A stretch of DNA of 64,000 nucleotides, from the NCBI GenBank assembly GCA_963580455.1, contig OY756968.1:19933996-19997995 (forward strand). The letters are read 5' to 3'. The position numbers and the translations under genes were made by a program. Source of the DNA: Euonymus europaeus. Its lineage: Eukaryota; Streptophyta; Magnoliopsida; Celastrales; Celastraceae. The notes under the pieces were generated by a model. It was not told where the DNA came from and made no database searches. It saw only the letters and a program-made list of their open reading frames with translations. Within the stretch, counting starts at the first letter, position 1; every line of letters starts with the position of its first letter. Shown here piece after piece: positions 32,897 through 45,149 of this stretch.

Positions 32897-33977
32897 TGAA
32901 AGTCGGTGTATTCCACCAAGAACGTTGGCCAACAAATATGGAAACTAAAATGAGGAAAGTACAAGAAAAATGTCAAGATTTTTATGAGGAAAACGGAACA
33001 TGGGAAAAACCTCCCATGTTTGATTACAACATGCCAACTCCAATCAAGATTACAACCCTATCTTTGATCTAAAGACATTGCTTGTACACACCCTTCAGTG
33101 TATGTTTCGAATCACCACTCAACTCAATAAGGTAGAACTTGCTTTTGGTATCTCCAAAAAGCTTCACCTCAACGAACTATGTGCCAACTCCTTCTTCCCA
33201 AAAAACACGGTTGAACATCTTTGAAGAGTCACAAACATGAACAAAATATCCTCACTAAAATTCTCTCTTCACACAACCACTCAAGATCTTAACTAAGAAA
33301 ATCTAAAATAATGAGAGAATCTAAACAAAAGAAGCACAAATATATGGCCTATAACTCACGTTGCTTCGATAACCCAAATGAATCATTTGTACCACTATTA
33401 TAGAGCCTGTGAACCTTAAAGGATATATACATATTTTATATGGAACGATTAAATTTTTTATCACTTGCAAGTAGTTCAAATATATGAAAAAACACTTGTT
33501 GATAAACCATACTAACACACGCCACTTAAGGATATGGATATATTTTATCAAACCATCAAATAAAACTAACACTCTAAGACCAATTAATGTCCTGCATGAA
33601 ACCAATCACTAAAACACTACATGACTTGATGCTTTAAAGACGTCCACACAATAAATTGTTTTATTAACATGTGTAATCTATGTAAACAAGACATGTAACC
33701 CGTGTAAATAACCCATGTAACAACACTTTTAAGATTTATGTAACTAACCCACCAACAAAAACCCCATGAATTTAGTACAAGCTAACAACCATCCAAAAAC
33801 CCATTATTAAGAACACAGGCCCAAAATTAAGTATAATTAATTGAATTATTGAGCAAACACTTAATTACAATATATAGTGCAGTTTATTACCAATGTAGGC
33901 TATCTTACCACTGATGTAAGCTACCTCCCTACACAAAATCACCCAATTGTCAAAAATCAAATTGGTTAAAAGTAACA
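32897..33977 (-). repeat. 3' LTR of Copia element B
   Basis: TGAAAGTCGGTGTATTCC to TTAAAAGTAACA, 1,081 bp. A polypurine tract (CAAGGGGGAG on the minus strand) lies just outside at about 33980-33990, marking the 3' LTR. Roughly 80-85 percent identity to its partner by eye, so the insertion is old. Confidence 0.88.
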
Positions 33978-35040
33978 AACTCCCCCTTGACAATTGGGGG
34001 ATCAAAATATCATTATTATTATACCTGAATACATGCTATCTTCTCTACACCAAAACAACATTTTGCAAAATAAAGACATCATCAACACATAAGAGACATA
34101 CTTTCCTTAATCCAAGTATCAACCACAACAGTTAGGAAAAACAAATATGAGCATGGTCCCCCTAAATCAAGTAACAACCAAATAGTGAAATAAGTACAAG
34201 CATGCTCCCCCTAAAGCAAGTACCAGCCAAACAGTAAACAATATCCAAAGTTCTCCCCTATTTTGATCAGATTTGTCTCCCTTGCACATACGCATAGATG
34301 AAATTTATAACCTGATCAGATTTGAAGAAATACGAATGTGAATGAGTCATATCAAATAATGTTTTAAAAATTGGACTTTCTTTCCTGGTTTCATGTTCCT
34401 AAAATCTCAATCACGTTATGAAATTTGTGAAATTGTGTGCGATTTCAATAGCTTACGATTATCAAAGCACAACATACTACACAAAATCAACTTTCAATAG
34501 GTTGTCAAATCTAGCACTCCTGAAAGTGTGATGCATTAGCATAGTTATACACCACCCATTTTATTTTAAAAGCTGAAGCTATAACTATCATGGTGGCTTT
34601 CATAGTCATTTAGAAGTGATTTTCTTTAATTCAAGAGATACACACTTTATTATGGATAGCTACCTTTATTTCAAGATACATTCCATTTTTTTTTACGTAG
34701 CCCTTTCCATTGTATTCGCTTGCAAGATACTTCTCAACGAGTATCGTTCAAAAGACTTATTAAGAAGATTTCAAGTATTATGTTAACTTGATTCTACAAG
34801 ATGAAATATGTGCAATACAAAGGTGTCTTATAACATGTTCTTTTCAGATTCATGATCGGATTAGCCAATAAAAAAGAACATAGACAAGAATGTGACATCA
34901 ACATATCAGTGTTTTCCATAGATCTGCATATATCCCCACACATGATTTCTTAATGAAACTAAAAATCTAATAAATAGATGTCACCTCTAGTATTTTTGTC
35001 AAAAATTCAAACCTTTGTCCATCTAGAGGTTTTGTGAAAA
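33978..35040. other. Non-coding region of Copia B between RNase H and 3' LTR
   Basis: Apart from the polypurine tract I see no open frame. Some Copia lineages carry an env-like or antisense ORF here; none is visible. Confidence 0.5.
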
Positions 35041-38000
35041 TATCAGCCAATTGAGTTTCAGTGGAAATGCATTCAAGAGACACCGAATTATTTTCAACAA
35101 GATCACGGATGAAATGATATCAAATCTCTATATGCTTTGTGTTAGAATGTTGAACAAGATTTTTAGAAATGTTAATTGCACTCATGGTATCACAAAAAAT
35201 AGCTATACTTTCCTGATTCAACCCATAGTCACAAATCATCTATTTCATTCAGAGGAGTTAAGTACAATAACTCCCTACAGCTATGTATTCATCTTCAGCA
35301 GTTGATAAGGAGATAGAGTTTTGCTTCTTGTTGTGCCATGCAATAAGATTAGTTCCAATGTAGAAGTAACCACTGGAAGTACTTTTCCTATCATCACTAC
35401 ACCCTGCCCAATCGACATCTGAATAACCAGCAAGAGAGACATTAGTGTATTTTGAATAATAAAGACCACAATCCAAAGTACCATTGATGTACTTTAGAAT
35501 CCTCTTTGCATATGTCAAATGAAATTCTTTTGCATCAACTTGGTACCTGTCACAAACACATACAATAAATGCAATATCAGGTCTACTAGTAGTTAGGTAC
35601 AACAAGCTACCAATGATACTCTTATATAATTTTTGATCCACTGATTTTCCTAGAGTATCCTTATTTAGCTTCACACTGTGGCTCATAGGTGTTGGTCCTG
35701 GCATACTTGAGCCTACATCAAAAAATTTCATTAAGTTTCGAGCACATTTTGACTGAGATGTAAAAATTCCATCTTCTAGTTGTTTCATCTGAAAAACCTA
35801 GAAAATATGTTAGTTCACCCATCATGCTCATCTCAAACTTAAATTTCATTAAGTCACCAAAATCACGTGCAAGTTTGATAGAAGTGGATCCAAAGATTAT
35901 GTAATCAACATATATTTCAGAGATAAGTATATGATCATGATCTTTTTTGACAAATAAAGTTTTATCCATTGTTTCTCTTATAAAATCTGCATTCAAAAGA
36001 AAAATGGTGAGTCTTTCATACCTAGCACTTGGTGCTTGTTTGAGACTATATAATGCTCTATTAAGTTTATAAATATGAGATGTGTGCATAGGATCCTCTA
36101 AACCTTGTGCTTGTTTAAGATATACCTTCTCATTCAATAATCAATTTAAAAATGCACTCTTCACATTGATTTGAAATAATTTAAATTTAATTAAACATGC
36201 CATGGATAGTAAGATGCATATGGACTCTAAAAGAGCAATAATAGCAAATGTTTCATCAACCTAACCTTGTTCTTTGTAATATTTCCATTCTCATTAGTTT
36301 AATTTTTGAAAATTCATTTTGTACCAATAATGTTGACATTATATAATCTAGGAACAAGTGTCCACACATCATTTCTTGTGAATTGATTTAATTCCTCATG
36401 CATTGCGTTGATCCAGTTTTAATCACTCAGTGCTTCTTTCACATTCTTAGGTTTAACATGAGATACATAACAATGGTAACTAACGTCATTATAAATTTGT
36501 ATACATATTTTCATTGGAGTATTAATTTCTCCAAGAACCAATTCTTGAGGATGATTATTTTTGACTCATTGTGATGAGTTTAGTATCTCTGAAGTAGGCT
36601 TGTTGTAGGCTACTTCATTTGTGTTTGACTTCTGCTGTCATGAAGTAGGCTTGTTGTAAGTTACTTCGTGCTACTGTCTTGTGAGGTAAGCTTCCTAGAG
36701 TATCAAACTTACCAATGTTTTTTCTATCACATAGAATAAAACATTTACTTCCAAATACTCGAAGATGTTTCACCATTTTTTCTTACATTCCCAAAGTTCA
36801 CAAGAAGTCAATTTTGTACCCGTTCTAACACGAACTTGATTGGAGATGTAACATGAGGTGTTAATTGCTTCAGCTCAATATTTTTTGGGCAACCTCTTTG
36901 GCATGTATCATTGTTCTTTCCATCTCTTGAAGAACTCGATTCTTTCTTTCCACTGCACCATTCTATTGTTGTGTTTTAGGAGCTAAATATTCATGTTTGA
37001 TTCCAAATTCACTGCAAAACAAATCAAATTTAGCATTTTTAAATTATGTACCATGATCAGTTTGGATTTTAGACAAATGAAAATCATTTTCTTTCTTTTG
37101 ATTTGCCAACATAAAAAAAGATCTTAGAAAACATCAAATGTTTCAAAATTTTCACGCAAGAATCTTATCCATGTGTACCTTGAAAAATCATTAACGATGA
37201 CAAGAATGTATTTCTTACCTCCAATAGTTTCAATTTGAGTTGTTCCCATAAGATCCATATGAAGACTCTCAAGTGGCCTTGTTGTACTGATAATCATAAC
37301 CTTCTTATGAGTTTCTTTGGTTTGCTTACCTAATTGACAAGGACCGCACAATTCCTTTGTAGAACCAATTTTTGGTAAGCCTCGAACAATCTCTGAATTT
37401 GATAGTTTCATGCCATAATTTATCAGAGGAAGATTCAATCATAAAATTACACATAATTTTTGGATTAATAGGAATTGTATAGCAATTTTCACTTGACCTT
37501 CTTTCTAGCAAAACACACACTTGATTAGTATCCAAAATTCTGCATCTAGTCTTATTAAACACAGTTGTGTAATTTGAATGGCATAATGACTAATACTAAT
37601 CATGTTAGCTTTTAAACCTTCAACAAATAGAACATCCTTTAGTACACAATCACTTGAAGTTTTCACCCTACCTTTGCTTGTGATTGATGCAAGGCTGCCA
37701 CCACCAAAGGTGACTTTTCCACCATCATACTCTTGAAAAGATGAAAACAATGATTTAATTCTACTCATGTGATGAGAACATTCACTTTCTAAGTACCAAG
37801 AATTCTCTTTGAAAGCATTCAGAGTAGTATGAACTATTAAGCATTTGAAATCTAATTTTTTGATTCAAACTTTCTTGTATTTGGAACTCTTCGCTTGAGG
37901 TTGCTTTGGAATACGTCCCATTCTTTGAGTAAGAATATCAAACCTATTTTAAAAACTTTCTTTTGAGAAGATGTAGAGTTAGTTTTTTCAACAACATAAG

Positions 38001-38100
38001 ATTTGGAAATCCATACAATTTGTGACAATGTGGATGTATATGACCTCTAATGCCACAAAAATCACACATATGAATGAAATTGAATTTACCTTGAAAAGCC
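35040..38100 (-). pseudogene. Copia B pol: protease, integrase, RT, RNase H (broken)
   Basis: Protease remnant at 37505-37800 with KDVLFVEGLKANMIS. The integrase has HMDLMG and VNDFSRYTW (37124-37438), holding the first two acidic catalytic residues, with ERKNRVLQEMERTM further on near 36930. RT at 35718-36137 has LNRALYSLKQAP and the active-site motif as YVDYIIFG, where YVDD is expected; one catalytic Asp is thus Tyr. RNase H at 35258-35788 has GYSDVDWAGCSDDRKSTSS and ISLSTAEDEYIA, and its decayed tail reaches about 35040. A zinc knuckle CDFCGIRGHIHPHC lies near 38040-38080. Confidence 0.85.
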
Positions 38101-38850
38101 TCATGTTTTTCAGTTTGTTAAGAATATTTTCTTTAAAGAGTGAATGAACACTCCTACCAAAGTTGTATGAAGTGTCATTATTTTGACAAGAAGATGATTT
38201 ATTACCTTGATTTCTATGGTAGAATTCTTCTATTTTTGTTCCAAAGTTTTCGATGATGAAGGCACAAACTATACAAAGTTTTTATAAAGACATATATATG
38301 AACCAAATTTTGAACACTTACTTTTTTCATATCCTAAACCACATGTTTTCTTGCTTAACCTTTATCTATCAAAAATTTCCTGCAATTTGTTAGTTTATGA
38401 CTTAAACTTGTCAATATTGGAGCATACATTTTTGAGCATGTGTTCTCTTTTGTTTTCTGCCTCAGTGAGGTAGGTTACATCAGAGGTTACCTCAGCTGGG
38501 CAAAGTGCTTCAAGATCTATAATTTTTTCTTATAATTCCTTAATTTTTGCTTTCGCTTGATTTAGATCTTGAGTGAGAATCTCATTTTCTTTGACAATTT
38601 TTAGTTTCTCTTTCTTGGTGTTGACACATTCTTCAAAGAGGTTGTTGTAAGCTACATGTAGCTCGCACATGTCCATTTCAGAATCACTATCATCCGTATT
38701 TAATCCACTTGTCCTGTTTGAAGTCATAGCTGGAAATGCTACTGAACCCTTTAGTTTTTTGTCTTCTTTTTCAGAATATGAATCTTCTTCTGTTCATCAT
38801 TTATGGAAATCGAGTATGCCTTCTGCTTCTTTGAATTGGTTGTTGAAGAT

Positions 38851-39306
38851 TCATCTTTTTTGAACTCGTTGGATTTTTTGTTCTTTATAAATTTCTTGAA
38901 ATTTTTTTATCAATAAAGATAATTCATTAAGAAAATCATCAGAATCACTAGTGGATTTAACAACAATACCTTTCAACTTACGTTGGGACAGAAAATTTAC
39001 CTCGTAAGTTTTCAATGACCCTACCAATTGTACAACCTTGATAGAATCAATATCTTTTTTGTCTTCAATAGTTGCAACCATCATCATGAATCTTTCTGGA
39101 ACTGATCTTAAAAAATTTCTAACAATCTTATTTTGAGGAATGAGTTCATTGAGAGTAAATAAGGAATTAGAAATGTCGCTTAGCTTAACATAAAATTTAT
39201 CAAAACTCTCGTTTTCCTCTATTCTAAGAGTCTCAAACATGGTAGTCAAATGCTGCAACTTAGCATTCTTGACAATAGTTGTACCTTCAGGCGTTACTTT
39301 CAACAA
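38851..39306 (-). pseudogene. Copia B gag (UBN2-type) fragment
   Basis: An open stretch of 151 codons has the plant Copia Gag pattern, including LRSVPERFMMMVATIEDKKD and VQLVGSLKTYE. It lies just inside the 5' LTR, as expected. A coiled-coil-like acidic stretch with EMDMCELHVAYNNLFEECV follows at 38530-38727. Confidence 0.8.
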
Positions 39307-39652
39307 ATCCCAAGTCTTCTTAGTTATTTCGCAATGTAAAATTCCAAGAATAAAATATTGATCGCTTTGTTATTCCAACTTGCATTGTCAAAATCAATTT
39401 TCAACCCAGTATTAGCAAGTTTTGGAATATCATTACCTTGTGTATCACTACTTGTCAGTTGAATCACTACTTGTCAGTTGAATCACTACTTGTCAGTTGA
39501 ACATAACCATGAACAATAGATAGCCAAACTAGCTCATCTATGAATTTTAGATAAGCTCTAATGCGAGCTTTCTATTATAAGTAATTTGACCCATTGAAAT
39601 GTGATATTTGATTCGTACAGGTTTCCATGTTGACACCGACTTTGATATCAAT

Positions 39653-40730
39653 TGAAAGTCGGTATATCTAACCAAGAACGTTAGCCAACAAATATAAAAA
39701 GTAAAATATGGAAAGTAAAAAAAAAATACTAAGATTTTTACGAGGAAAACCTAATATGAGAAAAATCTCGAGTCTATGGGCGACTAACATTACTAAACAA
39801 TCTAGTGAAAATGAATCAAGATTACCCTATCTTTGATCTAAAGATATTGCTTCTGCACCCCATTTAGTGTATGTTTTGGATCACCACTCAACCCAACAAG
39901 GTAGAGCTTGCTTTTGGTATCCCCAAAAGACTTCACCTCAATGAACTACATGCCAACTCCTTCTTCTCCAATAAAATAGTTGAACGTCTTCGAAGAGTTA
40001 TAAACATGAACAAAATATTCTTACTGCAATTCTCTTTTCACACAACCACTCAGGATCTTAACCAAGAAAGATCTAAAATAATGAGAGAATCTAAACAAAC
40101 AGAAGCACGAATATATGGCCTATATCTCACGTTGCTTCAGTAACCCAAATGAATCCTTTGTACCATTATTTATAGAGCCCATGATATATATATATATATA
40201 TTATATGGAACGGCTACAACTTTTATCACCTGCAAGTAGTTCAAATAAACCAAAAAACACTTGTTGATAAACCATATTAACACATGTCACTTAGAGATAT
40301 GGATATAGTTTATCAAGACATCAAATATAACTAAAACTCTAAGACCAATTAATGTCTTGCATGAAATCAATCACTAAAACACTACATGACTTGATGTTTT
40401 AGAGACATTCACACAATTAATGGTTTTATCAACATGTGTACTCTATGTAAACAAGACATTTAACCCATGTAACAAAGATTTTAAGATTTATGTAACTAAC
40501 CCACTAACAAAACCCATGAATTTAGTAAAATCTGACAACCATCTGACAACCCATAATTAAGAACACAGGCCAACAATTAAGTATAATTAATTCAATACAT
40601 ATTGACCAAACACTTAATTACAATATACAGTGCAGTACATGACCAAGGAAGGCTACCTTACCACTGATGTAAGTTACCTCAGTGCACAAAATCACCCAAT
40701 TGTCAAAAATCAAATTGATTAAAACCAACA
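39653..40730 (-). repeat. 5' LTR of Copia element B
   Basis: TGAAAGTCGGTATATCT to AAAACCAACA, 1,078 bp. A decayed primer-binding site (TGATATCAAAGTC on the minus strand) lies two or three bases inside the left edge at about 39638-39650. A short triplicated word ACTACTTGTCAGTTGAATC occurs at 39448-39500 in the adjacent leader. Confidence 0.88.
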
Positions 40731-40840
40731 ATTTCCCAACTCCACTGATGTGCAGGTTGTTGAGATTACATAAACAAAGAACAGTAAGACAGCAAGTACA
40801 ATTTTACACAATGATGATTGGTATTGAAACTTTTTCAAAA
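40731..40840 (-). repeat. Dispersed leader repeat, copy 3, right half
   Basis: CAACTCCACTGATGTGCAG, then GTTGAGATTACAT and GATTGGTATTGAAAC, match the complement of about 700-820. It is the continuation of 32741-32896 across Copia B. Confidence 0.75.
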
Positions 40841-41147
40841 AGAAATTCCAATAAAAATGAATTTGTGAAAGATGATATGACCATTATTGAAATTTCATGT
40901 GACTCAAAAGTCTATCTAAAATTGCTTGCGAATTGCCTTTGCGATGTGTTTCTTTTTTCATTTTGTGTTCTTGTTGTTTGTTGTTCTTCCACCTCCTTTA
41001 AAACTCTTCATATGCAATCCTCACCTTGTTACTCCATGATCTAGCATTAAATGTATTTCAACTGGCAATAAAAAGAATACAAAATTTCTAAATCGTGCCT
41101 CATTACCATCGATAGCAAGGATTGCATAAAACTATTGTGTTAAAAAA

Positions 41148-41330
41148 GATGGATCTCGGGATCCCAAGTCCAAACTACTAAAGGACAAGTTTATATAGTT
41201 TATTGTGTTAAAAAAGATGAACAACTCTCGTGCATAAAACTAATAAAGTCGGCGATGCCAAAGGCTAAAAGAATGTACATTCTCTAAAATAATATGTGAA
41301 AATATTATTCTTAAGAATTGAACACATGTT
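41148..41330. repeat. Dispersed 180-bp repeat, also at 60228-60426
   Basis: GGGATCCCAAGTCCAAACTA, AAAGGACAAGTTTATATAGTTT, GAATGTACATTCTC and TTCTTAAGAATTGAACA occur in the same order and orientation in both places. The relative lies upstream of gene 3, and this copy lies upstream of gene 2. It may be part of the gene-bearing segmental duplication. Confidence 0.75.
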
Positions 41331-42049
41331 AGATTATAAGTTGTACATAAAACTAGTTATAACATCAAAATTAGTTAACATTAACCAAACTATGATTCAT
41401 CATGTCAAGAGTAAAATACAAGGAAAACTAATTAATGAGGTGGTTGATCAAACTTTTATGTTCAACTCAGCTTAGTAATGAGTAACAATATATAGATTCT
41501 TGAGAATGAAAATAGGTAGTTTACAATTCAAATATTTGTGAATTGAGAGAGTACTAATTGAGAGAGTCCCATTAGTACAGTACACCGTCCATCAACATAT
41601 GATATTGTGTGTCAAGAAATATTGAATGATTTCTCACCACCAACATATTTATTCCTATACCAAAAAAACACAATCTTACATGCTTAAAATCCCTAATTAT
41701 CCAAGTCAACCAATTTTATCTTTTAATGAAAACCCTATATTGTCTTCTTCCAAAAAAGTATGTACAAACTATGTCCTACATATGGCCTTGAAGAGAGCGC
41801 CAAATACGTGTTTCAAAATAAAGACACAAAACTCTGAACTCTAGTAGCAGTGCATTAGAATCCAAGTTCTCCATCCGGTCCTTCCAATATTTATTCTAGA
41901 TAATTTTCCATAAAAACAAAACAAAAAAGTCCAAATCAAAAGACGAATAAACCAAAGCAAGAGATACATACCATTTGACACAGGGAGAACAACTGACTAG
42001 AGTCTATTCTTTTAAAAAATGATTGTAAAAATCAAGTGAACATAATCCT
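41331..42049. other. Intergenic DNA, nothing recognised
   Basis: AT-rich sequence with a local repeat of GAATTGAGAGAGTACTAATTG (41533-41567). No gene is supported. Confidence 0.5.
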
Positions 42050-42945
42050 TATGTATGTTTACTAGGGTTTATGGCATGTCAGGAATACAAGTAAATTTGA
42101 TAGTAAAAAATGGTTTGCGGATGCTACTATTCTTCTAATTTCATGATAGATTAGAGTTAAAATTCAAGTTTCTGATTGGATGCATGCTAACTATTCTGCT
42201 GATATTTTAATCTTTTCCTCTTACAATATTTCTATGAGAATGTTGAGAAAAGTATCAATTATCCAAATGTCATGGTGTTGCCCTTCGATTAATTTTATAA
42301 AGCTAAATAAGAAGATTCATATTTTCTAATTCTAATTCCTGTGGACATGGCTCTATAACTAGAGTTGAAAATTTTCCCCTGGGATTTGATTAATATCAAA
42401 AGACAAACTGATGATTTAATGTTGCACTCTAATGTCATTTTCAAGCATGTTTTCAGAGAAATAAATTTTGCTGCGGATGCTTTTGCTAACATTGCTTCTC
42501 ATGCTCAGAGCAACAGTTCCTACAACGGTTTTTGATTCTCTGCCTCCTATTATGAAAGGTTGTTCAAATGTGGACAAGCTGGAAATCCCAACAGTTAGAG
42601 CTAAACTAAAATGATTTTTGTTAGTATGTTGTGTTTTTGGTCTTTCTACCTACAAGTTCAATGTGAGCAAGAGGAGTTTGGGAATATGGTGATTCAAGCA
42701 AGCTCAGGGTTTCTCGTCCTATATCTAGTCTTTCTATGGATTGTATTCTTAAAAATTGTATCTCCGTTTGAAGCATTGTTATATGTTGATCATATATCTA
42801 ATTCAGTTTGATCAAATATCTGATTCAGTTTCTCTTTTCGCCTAGAGGCATGGTTCTACGTCTTCCTCTTTTTCCCTATTGGCATGGGAGAGAGGCATTA
42901 TTCATCCTATTCCAAGTAATAAAAATGAGAGTTTTTTTTCTAAAA
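42050..42945 (+). pseudogene. LINE RNase H and 3' UTR fragment
   Basis: Pieces of an L1 RNase H domain are visible in shifting frames: SWCCPSINFIKLN near 42272-42310 and FKHVFREINFAADAFANIAS near 42442-42501. The downstream part has the loose 3' UTR look of L1 and ends near a T-run at 42935. No clear poly(A) tail is left. Confidence 0.65.
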
Positions 42946-42959
42946 AATGTCAACAAAAT

Positions 42960-43270
42960 TACCATGGGAGTTTTTGACATCAAAAATAAGTCCACTGAGG
43001 AGGATAACAAATTTTTATCGCTTTGATTGTCTGACGATTTTTGTTGAGGAGATTATGATGGATAGAGCTTCAATTTCAAGATCTTGGGCGATAATTTTCT
43101 GATCACCAAGAAAAAAAAGCTAGGAAAAAAGGATGGCTATACGGGCGAGGATGTTGAAAACTCAAATTGAAAAATGCAGAAGGGATAGCTTGGGTCTAAT
43201 AGGAGTAGGTACGAGAATAGGTCTGATATTACAAAAATAACCCCAAGAATCAACACACGACACATGTCAA
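42960..43270. other. Unassigned DNA before the Tat-type LTR
   Basis: Lys-rich short frames on the plus strand may be a LINE ORF1 remnant, but this is weak. No feature is supported. Confidence 0.4.
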
Positions 43271-44339
43271 TAATGTTTAGTGTTAGACCGATCTGTAGAA
43301 GGAGACTTTAGGTCCGGAATGTCACCTCGTCCTATTGAGGAAGGCACTTTGGTAGGATGTCATTTGAGGTTAGTTATGCTTCCTCAATCTACTGAGGAGG
43401 TGCTCAATACTACACGATTCCCTACAAGATTTAGGAGACTAACCTTAAAAAAGAATTTTGATTCCTATTGAGAGAAGGGTTTTATTAAGGCTCAAACTCC
43501 AGTTCTCAAACTCCAGTTCTACGATCAATGGTTCATATGAAAAGAAAATAGAGTCCTAATACCACTCAAGTTTGGACTCTTCAACACCTATATAAGACTC
43601 ATAATTAAGTACGAAACTCTCTAATCACAATCTACACTTAAATCTTTTAGAGAGCACTAGACTATCGAGCTCTTTTTGCCTTGGAGTACGAATTGACTTG
43701 AGCGTCGAAGCGTCAATGCTAAAGGAAAACCTCTAGTGCGGCCTTTAGCTCATGTTTGCTTACTACCCAGGAAGGATCTTCACTGTCGATTACTCTGCAG
43801 GACAAAAGGTCAGACCGACTTATCATCTTCTTGGAATTGAGACATTTTTGACATCATCAGTTTGGCGTCATTTGTGGGAAAATGTTAATTCCCTAACTTA
43901 CAATGGTTACACTTAGGAGAACCAACGTGAATGAGCCTGAGTAATCTCATACTCAACATCCGATGGATGGGACCGAGCAACAACTCTCAAACCAGGATAA
44001 TCCCACAAGCAAAAATATACCCATAGGTGCACCCCAAGTCTAAAATGGAGGAATCCCACGAGCACCAGCACTAAAGGCAATCAATCTATCCATTAGTGCT
44101 AAACAATTTAATCAGCTCTACGAACAAGTTTAGGTGCTTACTGAGATGATGCTAGAGAATCAATAAGCCCATACTTAGGGTATCCAAAGGAATGAGAATG
44201 GTAGAAACTCTCACTCTGCATATTTAATGAGTAAAAGAAGGGAAAATAATCGAGATGGAAGCTCCACTACCAGTACTAGAAGGAACACACACAACTCCAA
44301 CATTAATAAGGATTCAAACATCTTCAAGAGTTGGATCGA

Positions 44340-44730
44340 AAGCTTCAGCGGCGGAATATCATTGACGAGATATGGGATAGTTTCATGACTCCACTATCTA
44401 GGGAAATTCTTGACACTGAGATACCTTGTGACTTCAGGCTTACCAACCTTGTGTAGTACATCAGAAAAAAAGACCTGTACAAACACATCATGAGGTACAA
44501 GTCCATGATAGAATGCCGAGAGGCCTCAGATGAAATTTTTTGCAGGGCATTCCCTTCTAGAGTAATTGGTTCACCTTGGACTTGGTTTATTAACATTCCA
44601 AGGCACAACATCAACAGCTTCTGGGACCTGTCTAGGAAGTTCAGCCTTGAATTTGCAAGTGCTATGAAGCCAAAGACCACCAATCAGGACTTGATAGTGA
44701 TCAAACACGAGAGAGATGAGTCATTTTGAG
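44340..44730 (+). pseudogene. Tat gypsy gag fragment
   Basis: The frame contains AFPSRVIGSPWTWFINIPRH, NSFWDLSRKFSLEFASAMKP and then HERDESF, which is the Retrotrans_gag core (W-F-x-x-L-P ... F-x-x-L-x-x-x-F). The ORF is cut by stops on both sides. Confidence 0.82.
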
Positions 44731-45149
44731 ATTTTATAGGAAGGTCCAACTAGATGTGCTTGGAGATCTCAGATGTTCATATTCATATGGCCAATGTTTC
44801 TTTAATAAGGATTGTCCGACATGAGTAGTTCTACAATTCATTGTGCAATGATGCACCCCAAACGATGGACAAACCTCTTGCAAAGATCGGGAAGTATATT
44901 AGAGCCACTAATTCCCTAAAGTCCTCTCGATTAGCTATACAAACCTCCTCGGACCAAGGAAAGGGCTCCGACAACAAGGGTCGCATATGAGAGAGGACTC
45001 TTAACCACAGGAGAGAGGTATCAAGGAACAATTGACTTCTATGGAGTTATTATCGGAGGACTAGCAGCAGAAGGAGAAAGTTTGTCAGCTAGAAGGGCTT
45101 GTGCTAGTCTTACTGAGTAATTGACCATAACAAAGAGGGTCAGAGGGGA

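Larger units (their letters stand above)
32897..40730 (-). mobile_element. Copia element B, complete but decayed
   Basis: The 7.8-kb element is bounded by two LTRs in direct orientation and reads on the minus strand. The flanks ATTCC and ATTTC form a 5-bp duplication with one mismatch, and an empty-site relative at 640-965 confirms both ends. Domain order from right to left is Gag, zinc knuckle, protease, integrase, reverse transcriptase, RNase H. That is the Copia order. Stops and frameshifts inactivate it. About 1 kb without coding capacity lies between RNase H and the 3' LTR. The lineage may be SIRE-like but I cannot prove it. Confidence 0.9.

Noticed and set aside
33321..33605. 94-codon minus-strand ORF
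   Set aside because: It lies within the 3' LTR of Copia B and is not preserved in the partner LTR.
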